Shown piece after piece: positions 35,773 to 47,297 of a stretch of 64,000 bases of DNA; the stretch's first letter is position 1, and each line of letters begins with the position of its first letter. Position numbers and translations under genes: made by a program. Origin of the DNA: Phialocephala subalpina (lineage: Eukaryota; Ascomycota; Leotiomycetes; Helotiales; Mollisiaceae). The notes beneath the pieces are model-generated. The model made no database searches, had not been told where the DNA came from, and worked only from the letters and a program-made list of their open reading frames with translations. The DNA is taken from contig FJOG01000037.1 in NCBI GenBank assembly GCA_900073065.1, positions 42,214 through 106,213 of the forward strand, given 5' to 3'.

Positions 35773-36757
35773 GGTGGATATGATTCAGCAAACAATCAGA
35801 GAATTTGAAGCAGAATTCGAGATCTATCTTGATATGCGTGCACCCACCCTTATTATCTCATCCCATTCCTTGCTTCACTCCTTACTATCCTCCAAGGGCA
35901 GGTTTACAAGGGTCAGTTCGCAAGGGGTAAGCGAGGACTCGTTCCGAGCCCTACCCAGGGTTAACCCTTTATACTGCAAGCCATTTGACTTATAAACACC
36001 GCAGAATATCATTTTAGTAGCTGGGCAATTTTATAACTAAAAGAACAGCACTGATTATAGTGCTCATACTTCAACAATAGAATTTGAAATTGCACCACCT
36101 TTTAATTATTTTGAACTTGTGATCCACGGGCCGGTCTATTGTGATCATAGGTTAATATCGAATCATGTAATTAATCTAATGTCTCTGTTTACAACAAGTC
36201 GTTGTCTAACAAGTTGCGATACAAGAAGGAGATGTATAACAAGTAGTTATACAACGGGTTGTTATACAACAAACCATTATGCAACAAACCGTTGTACAAT
36301 AAGTCGTTATACAATAAAATTATTCAAGTTTTGTGCTGTCTGTTGCGTGACGCCAAATTACTATTTTAAGAGAGGGGGCCAATTTTGGCTCCAGACTGTG
36401 ATAAAAATAATATAGAAGGAATCAAAGCGCTTCGGGGGAAGCTTTCATTTTGACTCTTGTCGAAATTACCGTCCTAAGGGTCGCCCGGACTTCATGCTAA
36501 ATGACCGCGAAAGTACTTGGTCGCGGTCACGGTCACGTGATATCAAATTAACATCTCCAACTTCCAAGTAAGAACAATAGGTGTTCCCATTGTTACAGCC
36601 TTAAGCAAAGTAGAAAGAAAGTTGTTTACGAGTCTTAAGCAAAAGAGCTTAATTGGCATGATAGAGTAATCTTGTATACGTCGTTTTTCCCGTCCAGATT
36701 AGTGGTATTCTCAATTCAATAGGCCCACTCGCTGCGTCGACTCACCAATAACAGTGG
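35773..36757. other. Intergenic, contains a 15-bp minisatellite
   Basis: This lies between convergent genes (coiled-coil on plus, HET on minus). The only structured element is the tandem array at 36191-36325, given separately. Confidence 0.5.
36191..36325 (+). repeat. 15-bp minisatellite, about nine degenerate units
   Basis: Units of 15 bp follow the pattern ACAACAAGTCGTTGT, for example ACAACGGGTTGTTAT, ACAACAAACCATTAT and ACAATAAGTCGTTAT. Each unit is partly self-complementary (ACAAC...GTTGT), so the array could fold into small hairpins. The plus frame reads as a five-residue repeat, but no gene surrounds it. Confidence 0.7.
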
Positions 36758-38042
36758 CTACCCGGCACCATGTTCATTTCTGCTAAATAATTCATCTGCT
36801 ATTTTCCCACCCAGCTCACGACCGAGCATCAATTCTAGAACAACGTCCTTTTGTGCATCGGCCGAGATAAGGAATGATATACATGACTGAATAACTGGCT
36901 CTCCTGACATCTGCCTTTTATATACGTTACCTGTTCTAATCGCAGCTTCAGTTTTATCGCCAAATAACCCATTAAGGCCATTCTCATCAAGGCCGTTGAC
37001 GCGCAGGTAAGGGCTCGGCACCAAATAAGCGCCATTCGAAAGCAAAATCCGGTATAACCCATTATTTTTCGCTAATTCAACACCCGTACAGCGTCGTAAG
37101 ATGTCTGCCACTGTCGATCCTCCCAAGCAAATGCGTATGGTACAGTCAGCTGTCGGATCCGGGGGGAACGTCATCCGTACAGCATTAGTTGTCCCCGGAG
37201 GTGGCTTTTTCTGTGGCTGAAAATCTTCGGTTTCTGAAGTCACGTATTAGAGTCATATTCTATGCTGAACTTGAAATATGAATTTGAAATAGCTCACCGT
37301 CCCGTACGTTGTCTAGTGCTTTTTGCTTGACTGCCTCTCGCAGCCTGCGCAGCGCATGCCCCTCTCCCTCGCCATATATTGGAGGAAGAAAAACATTAAA
37401 AATACCCAGCAGCGAGTAAGCCTTATCTTCCGGTTCTGTTGTCTGACGTCCGTCTGCCCATGAGAAGACATCAACGACAGTAAATAGAGACAATGAGGCT
37501 CCTCTCAGAGCTTCAGTTGCAATCCCTGTCACCTCATGGATGAGTTCTTCCAGATCACTTTTATCACCAAGCTTCGACCTTTCTTTGGAGAAGAATTCGA
37601 CGGTTTTTGGTGCGAGAAGCTCCTGCAACGTCCAACCCCTGGTGAACCAACGACTCTTGCGAAATTCCGATTTCCATGTATCGCAATTTTCGCTGGAGGT
37701 TGTTGATACATCAGTCAGATAGACATAACACTTTTTGGCTTTCCGATACCACTTAAACATAGAGTTTAAGGCTGTTGAGAGCTCTGCGCTGCTTGACTTG
37801 TCAATGCAACAACTGTCAACCCAGAAGTACTCCAGACCATCCTCTTGCGCCTGACTCGCACAAAATTCGATTTTATTGTGACCTGCTTTGGTCCGGCCAG
37901 AACCTTTCACAATATCATTGAAAGTGACTTCTTGGTCATGCGCCATCCACGTGTGTGAGAGTATGGCATAGGGAGGGGTATTAGCATCGGTGAACGACGT
38001 CGAGCAAGGCTTGCCATTTGCTTTTAGTGTTAATAGGCGCAT
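36758..38042 (-). CDS. HET-domain protein (heterokaryon incompatibility type)
   Basis: Exons 38042-37298 and 37233-36758 encode 406 residues; the 64-bp intron (donor GTGAGC) keeps phase. The start is the ATG giving MRLLTLKANG, the usual beginning of this HET subclass. The HET domain (PF06985), about residues 25-165, shows PPYAILSHTW, YFWVDSCCIDK, SMFKWYRKAKKCYVYL and the block RGWTLQELLAPKTVEF. SLLGIFNVFLPPIYGEGE follows, typical of the region after the HET domain. The C-terminal half includes ADCTIRICLGGSTV and no known domain. HET proteins act in non-self recognition after hyphal fusion, triggering cell death. No signal peptide or membrane segment is seen. The gene is intact. Confidence 0.87.
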
Positions 38043-38627
38043 AGTGAAGGTCGCTTCGCTCCAAATGTATGATAGATGGTATTGATAACGTTCTAAGGGT
38101 TTTGTCAACCTAGTTTCGGATTTATTTTCACCGCGGGGTGGAAATGGTGTTCAAAGGCAGACGTGTGAGGCATTGTGGGATGATAAATTGTAATTAGTCC
38201 CTCAGGTTCTGCCTTGGGTAGATTCCAATAGTCTGCCTTGGGTAGGAAGCGATCAGGCGGCCAATATAATTGGGCGAAAGTATAATATGCAGTTTTTGGG
38301 TATCCGCCTACATGCGGCCGAGAACCGAGCCCTGGGCAATAGGCACCGATCCTCCTAAGATTGGCCATCCTATCTGATTTGAAATCATGCGATGCATTTA
38401 ATTTCTGGGCTTCGGGCTGCAAGGGCTATAAATAGGGAGTGTACTTAATAGACTGTTATTTCGCGCTAGCCCACCGCACATGTGACTGCTCGCCCCTCTG
38501 CTCGCCCTCGCTTCACCTTAACCTCACCCACCCTCACTGGCGTCCACTGTGCGCTCTCCACCGTCTTACCTCTGCTCACCGATCTGCCTGGGTGTGCTCA
38601 TCCCTGGTCGCGCGGCTGTCGAAAACG

Positions 38628-38696
38628 TCAACTCCTGGCGAGAAGGATTCAGGAGCCAGAACGGGTTCGTACTCCGAATCTCAAAATAATTTCGAA
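38628..38696 (+). repeat. Diverged dispersed repeat, copy B
   Basis: This matches 503-566 through TCAACTCCTGGCGAG, GAGCCAGAACGGGTTC and a shared AATAA...TCGA tail. It follows a C-rich tract with repeated CTCACC words, as copy A does. Confidence 0.4.
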
Positions 38697-39777
38697 GTAA
38701 ACTTACTCACAGGGTGATCTGCTATACTTCATTAAGTGTGATTTCCTGGAGTGCCCGTCTGGAGAGCATGCTTGATGGGGCCGAATTAGGTGCCAAGGCG
38801 CTGGCGTTGAGAATGGAGCAAGATCGGGCTCCCTAGACGCTGAGAGGCGCTAGCAAAACGAGTGCGTCAGCGTCAGCCTATTTTTTAGAACTAAAGGGCT
38901 CCAAATCTGGCTCCGCACAACTTAGATTCAAGAGGGCTTATTTAGGACATCGCTGTTTCTTCATCTTGGTTATTCCGGTTGTAGTCAAGACGAAGTCCTA
39001 GATACTGCTTTATCCATTTAATGTTTAAGGGCTAACACTCTGTAATGTTTTTGTTTTCTTTAGCAATGATTCAGAGTATTCCAAGTGTAGTAACAATTTG
39101 ATTATCTCCACATCCAAGCCATAAAATAATTAGGTCCGCATTTGAATATATTGAACCCATGATTTGCACTTGGCTGTTCCGCTCAGCAATATTACTTTGG
39201 TCGATACATATGGCGTCCACCTGAAGCCGGAGAGAATTTGAGGCGTGACTAGGAAATTTCGTTTCCTAATGCCGTAGTACGCTTTAAAGCGCGGTGGCAA
39301 GATTACTAATGACTTGAACCGTATGTCTATTTAGTAGCACTTGTTTGGTGATGGCAGGGTCACCCTAAACGTAGGAAAGAGCTGTAAATATTAGATTGTC
39401 GTTTAAGGATATGATACTAAGCTTGTAGGCGACCTTTGTGCCATTTGGAATGAGTTCGATTAAGCAAATCTCGGGTTTTGTACTATTTAAAGGGATAGTA
39501 AGAAAAAGTTGACGATATAATAGTGATGTATAAAATGGCAGAGTCTCTTAGAGCAAAGTTGGACTTCAAATAATCGTAATCGCGATAAACGTGATCGTCA
39601 ATCTAAGTGACTTGCCGCCTAAAGTATTGTATTGTTCAAGGGCTGCTGTGTGTTGCACTTTTTGGGTGGAGCTTAACGACTTGATTCGGAACTACAGGGC
39701 GGGTAAGCTCTCTATATATATACCTAGTATATAACCTACAGCTGTACGGCGTACTCTGTATCACAGAGTTCTAGTAC

Positions 39778-39970
39778 TGTGGGGGGTCACGTATATCACG
39801 TGGTATTGGCACTTGGATGTTTGCCACGCCGGCGCCACTGTAGCTCCTTAGGCCAATATAACTTTACCCTAGCCCTTAAAGCTAAGATATACCTCTTTAT
39901 TCCTATCGTTACAATCGGAGATACGTATCACTTAGGCGTACGCGTCTATAATAGAGGGTAGGTCGTAAAG
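39778..39970 (+). mobile_element. Possible solo LTR remnant
   Basis: The stretch opens TGTGGGGGGTCACGTATATC, with CACGTGG soon after, the style of many fungal retrotransposon LTRs. It then has an AATATAACTTTACC segment and GGAGATACGTATCAC. No flanking target duplication or second LTR was found, and the right border is arbitrary. No retroelement gene remains. Confidence 0.3.
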
Positions 39971-40269
39971 TAAAATCAAAAGTGCTGTTTATTATTATCG
40001 TCTTGTCGAGTCTAAGAGCTCGAGGCCTGCTCTCTTATGGAGAGTATGCTCACGCTAGGCATATAGCCTAAAACACGTGATATTTATTCCAACAATTCCC
40101 TTTATACTGCTTAAAGCTCATAGGCAGTTCAAGTGAGTTCGGGTATGAAGAGGGTAAGCCGAGGGTGATTAGCGCCTGAGTAGAAGCGGCGATCTTACTA
40201 ACCGACCGTGGGACCAAAGGAAAAAAAAAGGTGTGTTCAACTACTACTATAGTCATACTCGACCTTTTC

Positions 40270-40513
40270 TTTCACTGGCTCCGTTTAGTCTGCAGGCCTG
40301 AGCAGCGGCCGCTTTAACCTGAGTTGAGGGTGAGCATGGCTGAGCCTGAGCCTGAGCAGCCTGAATATGCATCGAGAGGCCATTTTAGAACCCAAATGGA
40401 CTCGTTTTGGCTCCCATAAGGCCCTGTTACACTTTCCCCGTCTTGTCTCTAAGCGTAGATCACATTTTCGCTCTGCCAGGATTCCTCCGGAACCATTTTT
40501 AGATCCACATTCG
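40270..40513 (+). repeat. Dispersed repeat, better-preserved copy
   Basis: This is the partner of 31677-31950. It keeps GAGGGTGAGCATGGCTGAGC and GAGCCTGAGCAGCCTGAAT where the other copy shows TA-rich substitutions. GAGGCCATTTTAGAACCC and CCATTTTTAGATCCACATTCG-like words (in shorter pieces) mark the right half. No coding capacity is visible. Confidence 0.6.
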
Positions 40514-40766
40514 CTTACATGCTACAGTGAATAGCCGCAAGTCTGTCCGATTCACGCCGAAGAAAAAGTATAGAAGTCAATTTCTAAATGTGTGCTCTAA
40601 TTATCAAGTCCAAAATACGCTCAGTGCAGCAGCAATCCCTTGCAAATATTCATCGTTATCCTCATCATCCGCGTCGGAAGTATCGCCGTCGATGGTTGAT
40701 AGTATTGCCGATGTTGGCTCAGTATCATAACTGACTAGCTGACCAGTGTCATACATCGGTTGATCC

Positions 40767-42339
40767 TCACCCGTATCGTGATTTGTACAAGGAGCCAAAA
40801 TCTGAAATGGGGTTTTTATCGCTCTTTTCAAGAAGGAACGACTCTGCACCATTGAGATTGTCTCTCATCTGATTGGCAGCATTGTTTGAGGGCTCATCCG
40901 ATGAAACCAAATTCATACTTGGACCAAGCCCTGATCGGAGATTGAAAAGATCTCTATTTTGTGATTCACGAGGCTGATCCTCTGTCATATTGTTTGCAAG
41001 CGTGGAGGTGGCAGAATTTTGTTCGAGCTCTGTGGGTTGTGCAATTTGCTCAGACATTTCGTCATTTAGGGAGGTTAAGTATTTTGACCATGATGAAGGA
41101 TCCACGGAATAATATATTATGCTGCACGGGTGTATTTTGATGGATCCATCGTTGATCGTTCTTCCAGGTCTCCTAGTAGCCGAGCAGGAAAGGTTGGACG
41201 GCTGGTATGCCAGAGATGCAATACTACCAGCAGTCATCGCATCGTGAACAGCGTGAAACCCCCATCCCATATGATACAAGGTCCGCTGTAAGTAGATGAA
41301 AGTGCTTCAAGTGTGAAAGGCTTGGAGTTCCCCAACGATATCAAGAAACTGAAGGGGAAGATCAATTTGAACCAAATCGGAGTCCTTGCAAGATTTCAAA
41401 CATACGTAAAGCTTCCCTTGGAGTCTAATGACACCCTTTTCTGGCAGCCTTTCTTCTCCCATTTCGTGATTTTCAAGCAGCCGTAAGATGAAGTAGAGCA
41501 ACCTTAACCTCTCTTCTATGTTCTCACAGTCGTCCAGATTGGCACCCAGTAAAGGGTTGTGAGAGCTTTTGGTTATCATGGTTCATCCAAGGTTGACCAG
41601 GTAAGGCTTCAAGTCTTTCGAGCAATTCATCCCCAGTGTAATAAGTGTTGAAAGAGGGGAGGGTCCATAAGGGTCATCATTGAACCTGGCAAACCAGGAT
41701 CCAGACCATAGTTCACGATTTCCCTGTAAACACCGATAAGGTTGAAGATGCGGCTGGAAGCAATAACAAGTGATTTTGAGGTCGTTGCAGCAGCAGCAAT
41801 TGATAGTATGTGTAGCAGAACCAATTCCAGGAGAGACTTTCGCCCCAGAGCCGATCAAATGGTGAGGCCTGGCCACTTGCGAAAAGTTTTCTTACTGTGT
41901 CTACATCTCCCAAAATACAAGCTGTTACTATTACATCACCGAAATCAATGGTGTTAAAAACCCCAAGGTTGGGCTCTACTGGATAATCATCAAGCGTAAA
42001 CCCATGCTGAATAAAGGAGCAGTACACACCCATTCGAACAAATTCGGGATCAGGGATAAGATTGATGTTCGTTTGAATTACAGTCGATACCTGATACTCC
42101 GGTTCCGAGTCTAGTCCTCCCAGTTCCAGACGTTCCAACAAGATTGTCGTTGTGACTGAACCGTTATGATGCCGATTGTTTGTCCGCGTACCATCACCAC
42201 GTATTATAGAGATATGGATCTGGTGTGGGGACGTGACTATAGCTAAGCGAATCGCGGGAAGAAATACAGACCTCAAATTCAACTCAAGTTGTATTTGTCG
42301 CCTCTGGCTTGGTTGGAAGTGGGAAGTCACAGTAAGCAC
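40767..42339 (-). pseudogene. Ankyrin-type protein pseudogene
   Basis: The first part (42339 to about 41840) has RRQIQLELNLRSVFLPAIRL and ACILGDVDTVRKLFASGQAS, then PFDRLWGESL, as seen ahead of ankyrin repeats in fungal proteins with an N-terminal STAND-associated helical domain. After GESL the sensible frame jumps twice: to LLHILSIAAAATTSKSLV, then at about 41680 to FNDDPYGPSPLSTLITLG. From there one frame runs to 40767 interrupted by TGA codons at 41583-41585 and 41307-41309, and it ends in another TGA. All three stops could come from CGA by one transition. The N-terminal helical domain is missing. It is probably a dead allorecognition-type gene lying next to an intact HET gene. Confidence 0.5.
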
Positions 42340-42550
42340 GTGAAATATGGATTATTTTGCATTTTCGTCTTGTTTCAATATCATGATAGCTCTTTTAACG
42401 GAACAGGATAAAATTCATTTGAATAGGTAAAAGCAGAAACAGAGGAACGAGACCATAACAAGGAGGTAATATCAAAACAGTAAGTGCCAGCAGCAACTCC
42501 GTCGTGCCAAGGAGAGACAATCCGAAAACAAATTTCCATAATGTTGGGTC

Positions 42551-43743
42551 TCAGTCTTGAGATGTTCCATCCTCGTTTTGAGTCTGAAAGTCCTCATTGT
42601 TCTGCGCCTCAGAACAAGCTGGACAATCCTTCCATTTTCTCAACCCAACGATGTGAGACGACCGAGCTGTATTATCACCGGTTTGTCTTAGTCGGGACAT
42701 CAAAGTATCAACGGGATCGGCGTTCATGTTATGATGGCTGCGTAAATGTCTTCGAAGGCCAATTGCTAAAAAGCATGACGCTAGTCCTTTCTCACATGCT
42801 CCCAATGCACATTCGAAGGAGCCGTGGAACTGCTGGAGGTGTGCGTCTTGCTCTGTTTCGAGGACAGTTGCAGAGCAGTGGTTGTACGGACACCTTAGGT
42901 TATCATGTTGCTCCCTAATGTGATTCAACAGCTTGTCCTTCCGTGCGAAGCCCTTGGTATGTGCCTCGCACGACTTCACAGGACACATGTGGTCGCATGA
43001 AGCTGCATGAACAGTCTCAATATGTCGACGAAGGTCCCACTGTTTGCCGAAAGGTTTGGAGTATGTGCACTGAGGATAGGTGCAGACAAGAGGACTGATG
43101 TGAATATTGAGGATGTGAGATTTGAGCGAACCTGGGGATTTGAAAGTTGCTCTTGATGAACAATCTGGCCAAATACATCCCCTCGGGCCAAGCCATTGTT
43201 GCAGTGTCTCTTCCCAGTGAGCTTCGAGGTGGGTGGTCGTTTCAGCCTCGGTCCTTATCGCGGATCTAGTCGAGCAAAAAATCCACGAGCAGAGAGAGGG
43301 AGAGGGAGAGGGCGAAGCAATGTTCGGCGAGGCGTCGTTGAGCGAGTCCACAGGGCTAGGCATAAAAGCTGGTTGGCCAGTTTGTGGATATCCCCCATCC
43401 ATGTTGGTGGCCACCTTGCAAGTCGAGAATGCGACACTGCGCGCCCGGTTAGCGCTGATCTAAAAAAAAAAACTAACCCAATGCAAAAGCCAGCCTCAGG
43501 CAGCAACATCTCCCTCCCAGAATTTGCCGTATTGAGTGTGGGAGAGGGGCCAGGAGAGCGGTCTTTGAGGTCCTCTAAGATGGTGGGATCGAAGCTGTCC
43601 ATTGCTCTGTCTTGCATCTGCCAGTCGTCGCTGTGGTGCTGCCTCTCTGGCTCAATGCAGAAATCGTCTTTGAAGATGTCGAACTCGTTGGAACCATCTG
43701 CTGCTAAGAACTCCTGGAAATATTGATCAAATTCGGAAGACAT
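42551..43743 (-). CDS. C2H2 zinc-finger protein
   Basis: Exons 43743-43478 and 43436-42551 encode 383 residues. The 41-bp intron runs from GTTAGT through a GCTAAC branch site to GCAG. The ATG gives MSSEFDQYFQEFLAADGSNE, an acidic N-terminus like a transactivation or interaction region. Zinc-finger-like units follow from about residue 160: CIWPDC...HILNIH, CTYPQC...HIETVH, CPVKSC...HIREQH, CPYNHC...HLQQFH and CALGAC...HLRSHH. Spacings are longer than in classical Kruppel fingers, as is common in fungal C2H2 proteins. It is probably a nuclear DNA-binding or nucleic-acid-binding protein. No target can be inferred. Confidence 0.8.
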
Positions 43744-44513
43744 TGTGTTTTCTATGTCTGTTTGACGGTGGCGGTAGGCGCTGGGATGGCGGGATGTTTG
43801 TGGTGTTTCGGAAGAAGGTGAAGTTGAGGGTTGAATGTGCAACTCTCGGAAACTGAACTGCGAGATGTAGCGGCATCTTATGCCCCGTGCTTTGCAAAAC
43901 TCGTGAGCCGAGGGCGCACAACCGAATTGCCTTGGCGCTTTGGACTTCGCTGCAGCGCCTAGCCAATTAAATTGGGCTGCAACTTCTACTGGAAGAAAAT
44001 CCCGTTGGCCTTGTCAGTCAGCAGCCTCATATCTGCTTCCGAGGTCAGCCTCGATGTTTCTTTTGTGGTCTCGCGCCTAACTTCCAAGCTGTCCATGATT
44101 TGAATATTTCCCTCACCTGATCTTAATGTGGTCGTTACTATGCAGGTATCATCGCCAGTGACTGCCAGCGAAAGAAGATGAATGCTTGATGTCAGTTGCT
44201 GACCATGAGTTGCGCCTTTGGAATCTCGACCTTCTAAAGGCTGAAAGGCGCCGTTGGGTCAAATTCAGAAGGACAGAAAGGATAAGACGATTCAGTTGAC
44301 TGTTGTCGCATTGGCATTCAGAGATCATTGGTTGATTCCTAGACTCGCTGCTCGTGAAGTCGCGTTCATTTTGGGCTCCGCCTCTCAGAGCCCAGCTGAC
44401 CAACCCCTTGGCCACTCGCTCGAGAGTGGGATCCAATAACGGACATCAACGAGACTCTCCAACGCTGCATACCACTCTTCTCCCCTCTCGGCTCTCCCCA
44501 CCTTTCCAACTGC
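43744..44513. other. Intergenic between two minus-strand genes
   Basis: No gene recognised. This is the upstream region of the zinc-finger gene and the 3' flank of the sugar transporter. Confidence 0.45.
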
Positions 44514-46165
44514 TTACTCCTTCTTCAGCTGCACAGTGACCGTGCGAGACAAATGCCCCTCAAGCGGCACCCCCTCAATATCAATATCCACCTTCCCACT
44601 CTTCAACTCCTCCAAATCCGGCACACTAGAATGCTTCACCCCATCAAACTTAACATCCACCTCCTCCAACGTCAACCCCTGCGTCTCCACCCAATAAAAC
44701 ATCACAAACAACACCATCAAAATATCAAAACTCGCATTTATAATATACGTCTTCCATCCAATAGCATCCAGGGCGAACGGGAACACCATTGTGACAAAAA
44801 GACCACAGAGTTTGGTTGACATGGTGTAGAGACCCATTCCCGTGCCTCGGATGCGGTAGGAGAGGACTTCTGGTGGGTAGAGGACTGTGAGGGGTGTGAT
44901 GCCGAAACTGTACGTTCCATTGTAAAGGAAGATGCAGGCGATTGTACCGTAGATGCCGGATTTGTTAGATGAGGTGCCGTAGGCTGCTGTGAGGCCGCCG
45001 ACTAGGTAGAAGGAGATGATTCCGCCTGTGAGACTGAGGCAGCAGAGTAGTTTGCGACCGACTTTGTCGGCGTAGAAGGATGCGACGACTGCGATGACCA
45101 ATGACCATGCTGTGAGGATGATGTTGATTTCGAGCTGAGTCGTGGCGTTCGTGATTCCAGCTTGCTCGAGCATGGTACCGAAGTAGTACGTGATAATGTT
45201 GGTTCCAGGGAGCATAACCATTGCAGAGAAAGAGATCGCGATGATGAGACGTTTGCGATTGGCGGGGTTGGTGTATGCTTCCGTGAAAGTGAGTTGACGA
45301 CCCTCCGTCTTCTCCCACGCGATTGTATCAGCGATTTCCCGGTATTGGACCAGAACCGTAGGGTCGGAGACGTCACCGCCAGCATTGACGACAGCTAGTA
45401 CTTCGAGTGCTTCTTCGTGGCGATCTTGTCCGATGAGCCATCGAGGAGACTCGGGAACAAAGAGGATGACGAACATGCATGCGATACTGGGTACGACTTG
45501 AATCAAGCTGGGAATTCTCCATGCCCAAGTAGTGGTGACGAATTGACTCTGAGAAAGAAGTCAGCGTGTATTCGGGGTAGGAAGATCGACATAACTTACT
45601 CGATAGCAAACACCAGAAGCGATCAAAGTTCCTACTCCCCAGCAAGAATAGTACAGACCCAGTGCAAAAGCACGATGTTTCGGCGGCGCGGTTTCTGCAA
45701 CATAGGTAGGTGTAGCGGTGGCAGCAACACCCATTCCCATGCCCAAGATAAAGCGTCCAAGAATGAACATAGCGATATGTACCGAGGAAGTTTGTAAGAT
45801 GGCGCCGATCAGCGTGATCACGCAAGACCAGAAAATTGATTCCCTTCTTCCTCTCCAATCGACCAAGAAACCAGCTGGAAACGCAGCAATCGCTCCGCCG
45901 GTGTACGAAATGGCGGTATTGAGGGATTTGGTCGCTGTCGAAAGTTCAAAGTAGTTGTAGTAGGATGGCATCACATTGAGACTCCCCATCAGCGAACTGT
46001 CATATCCAAGCAGCTTTCATATGTTAGTTATCGAGAACCGGAAACTTGAAGAATCAAACTTACCACAGAGTCCACAACGGACGTAGCTATGATGAAGAAC
46101 AAGATGAGAAACCCGGAGTTGGGTACAAATCGCGAGACATACTGTCTGGAGTATTGAGGAGCCAT
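44514..46165 (-). CDS. MFS sugar transporter (sugar porter family)
   Basis: Exons 46165-46064, 46013-45600 and 45548-44514 encode 516 residues; introns of 50 and 51 bp are in phase. About twelve hydrophobic segments are visible. Sugar porter signatures are LLGYDSSLMGSL in the first helix, DWRGRR after helix 2, GRFILGMGMG in helix 4, VPESPRWLIGQDRHEEAL before the central loop, ADKVGRK in the second half, and PPEVLSYRIRGTGMG near helix 10. The sequence YWVETQGLTLEEVDVKFDG at the end of helix 12 resembles the fungal lactose-permease/hexose branch. It should sit in the plasma membrane and import a sugar by proton symport. It is divergent from the reductase gene at 47298 with 1.1 kb between the starts. 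Confidence 0.88.
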
Positions 46166-47008
46166 ATTGTGGACGTCGTTACGTGAAGTCGCGAGTGTGG
46201 AGAAAACGACGACCAGCGATGATCCTTTCAACCCAGCGGGTGAAGCCGCATCATATAAGAAGTAGATCTAGGTGGATGTCGAGTCCAATGGTTATCCCTT
46301 TATCTGTCATCCAAGCTGCTTGACGAATTCATGTCGTGTCGGGAAAGGCTTCCGAGGCACATCCCATCTTTGACCTGCGTTGATGTCCGTGATCGATAAG
46401 ATTAGAGTTTATAGATAAGAGACGACGGAGCAGCCAAGTGATAGACAAGAATACCGCTTGCAGAAGTGGGAGAATCTTCAAGAGTGTATCTCTCCAAGAG
46501 TGAATCAGAGAAGTGGGAAACGACACGATGGTTTCCAACATTGAAGGAATCCTCAATGCGGGGTGTGTCACGTGGTATTGAACTTCGGTCTCAAGAAAGA
46601 GGCTGGATCTGAACTCGAACAAAAAAAAGGAGGACCTCGAGAATGCAGCGGACCTGATGCCGAGAAAAAATAGGAGATAAAATGGGACCATGAATGCTTG
46701 AATCTAACATCGGAAATATCACGTGTTCTGGACGATTACTGAACATCGGCGGTATCTTTATCGCCGCTGGAGATGACATAGCATGAAGCTCACCCCACGA
46801 TCACATTCATGCTGCCAAAATCTGCTCAACTAACGTCATATGCGCTTCATAATCATAGCGCATTTATCAGCTCCAATGAACCCCATGTGGCTTCTAGCAC
46901 CTGGCTGTCCCACGGCATCACAGATGCAAGGCTATTGCCATTGTATTAATCAGGAAATTTCCTCTCCAATCATGTCGCCTTGCGAGCTCGAACCGTAGAA
47001 TCTCCTGC

Positions 47009-47080
47009 GCGAGGCTTTCAAAGCCATGATGCTGAACCGTGAAACTTCCATTCCGAGGCTTTGAAAGCAATGACTCTGAA
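47009..47080 (+). promoter_or_regulatory. Repeated palindromic site upstream of the reductase
   Basis: GGCTTTCAAAGCC (47013-47025) is an almost perfect palindrome and recurs as GGCTTTGAAAGCA (47057-47069), 44 bp downstream. Each sits in a longer direct repeat starting CGAGGCTTT and ending CTGAA. The pair is about 240-285 bp ahead of the reductase ATG, and a TATATAA follows at 47149-47155. A dimeric transcription factor site is a reasonable inference. Confidence 0.4.
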
Positions 47081-47297
47081 TGGCACTGATCAGTATTCAG
47101 AAAATTGAGGGTTCGTGGAAGGGATGTGGAAGGCATGGGGCATGGAATATATAAGGAGAGCTTCATTCTCATGAAATGAAAATATCATCCAACATACAAT
47201 CAAGCAATAAAACAGCAATCAAACATATCAAAAATTCACTTCAGCTTCAACATAATCCTACAAAACCATCTCACATCTTGACATTAGACACCCAGCA

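Larger units (their letters stand above)
38043..40603. other. Gene-poor region with repeat remnants
   Basis: No intact gene is seen over 2.5 kb. It holds dispersed repeat copy B (38628-38696), a possible solo LTR (39778-39970) and the less-eroded dispersed repeat copy (40270-40513). A 14-bp direct repeat, TCTGCCTTGGGTAG, occurs at about 38209 and 38231. Confidence 0.5.

Noticed and set aside
38105..38422. Minus-strand 105-codon frame upstream of the HET gene
   Set aside because: No domain and it ends before the HET start; more likely 5' untranslated or promoter sequence.
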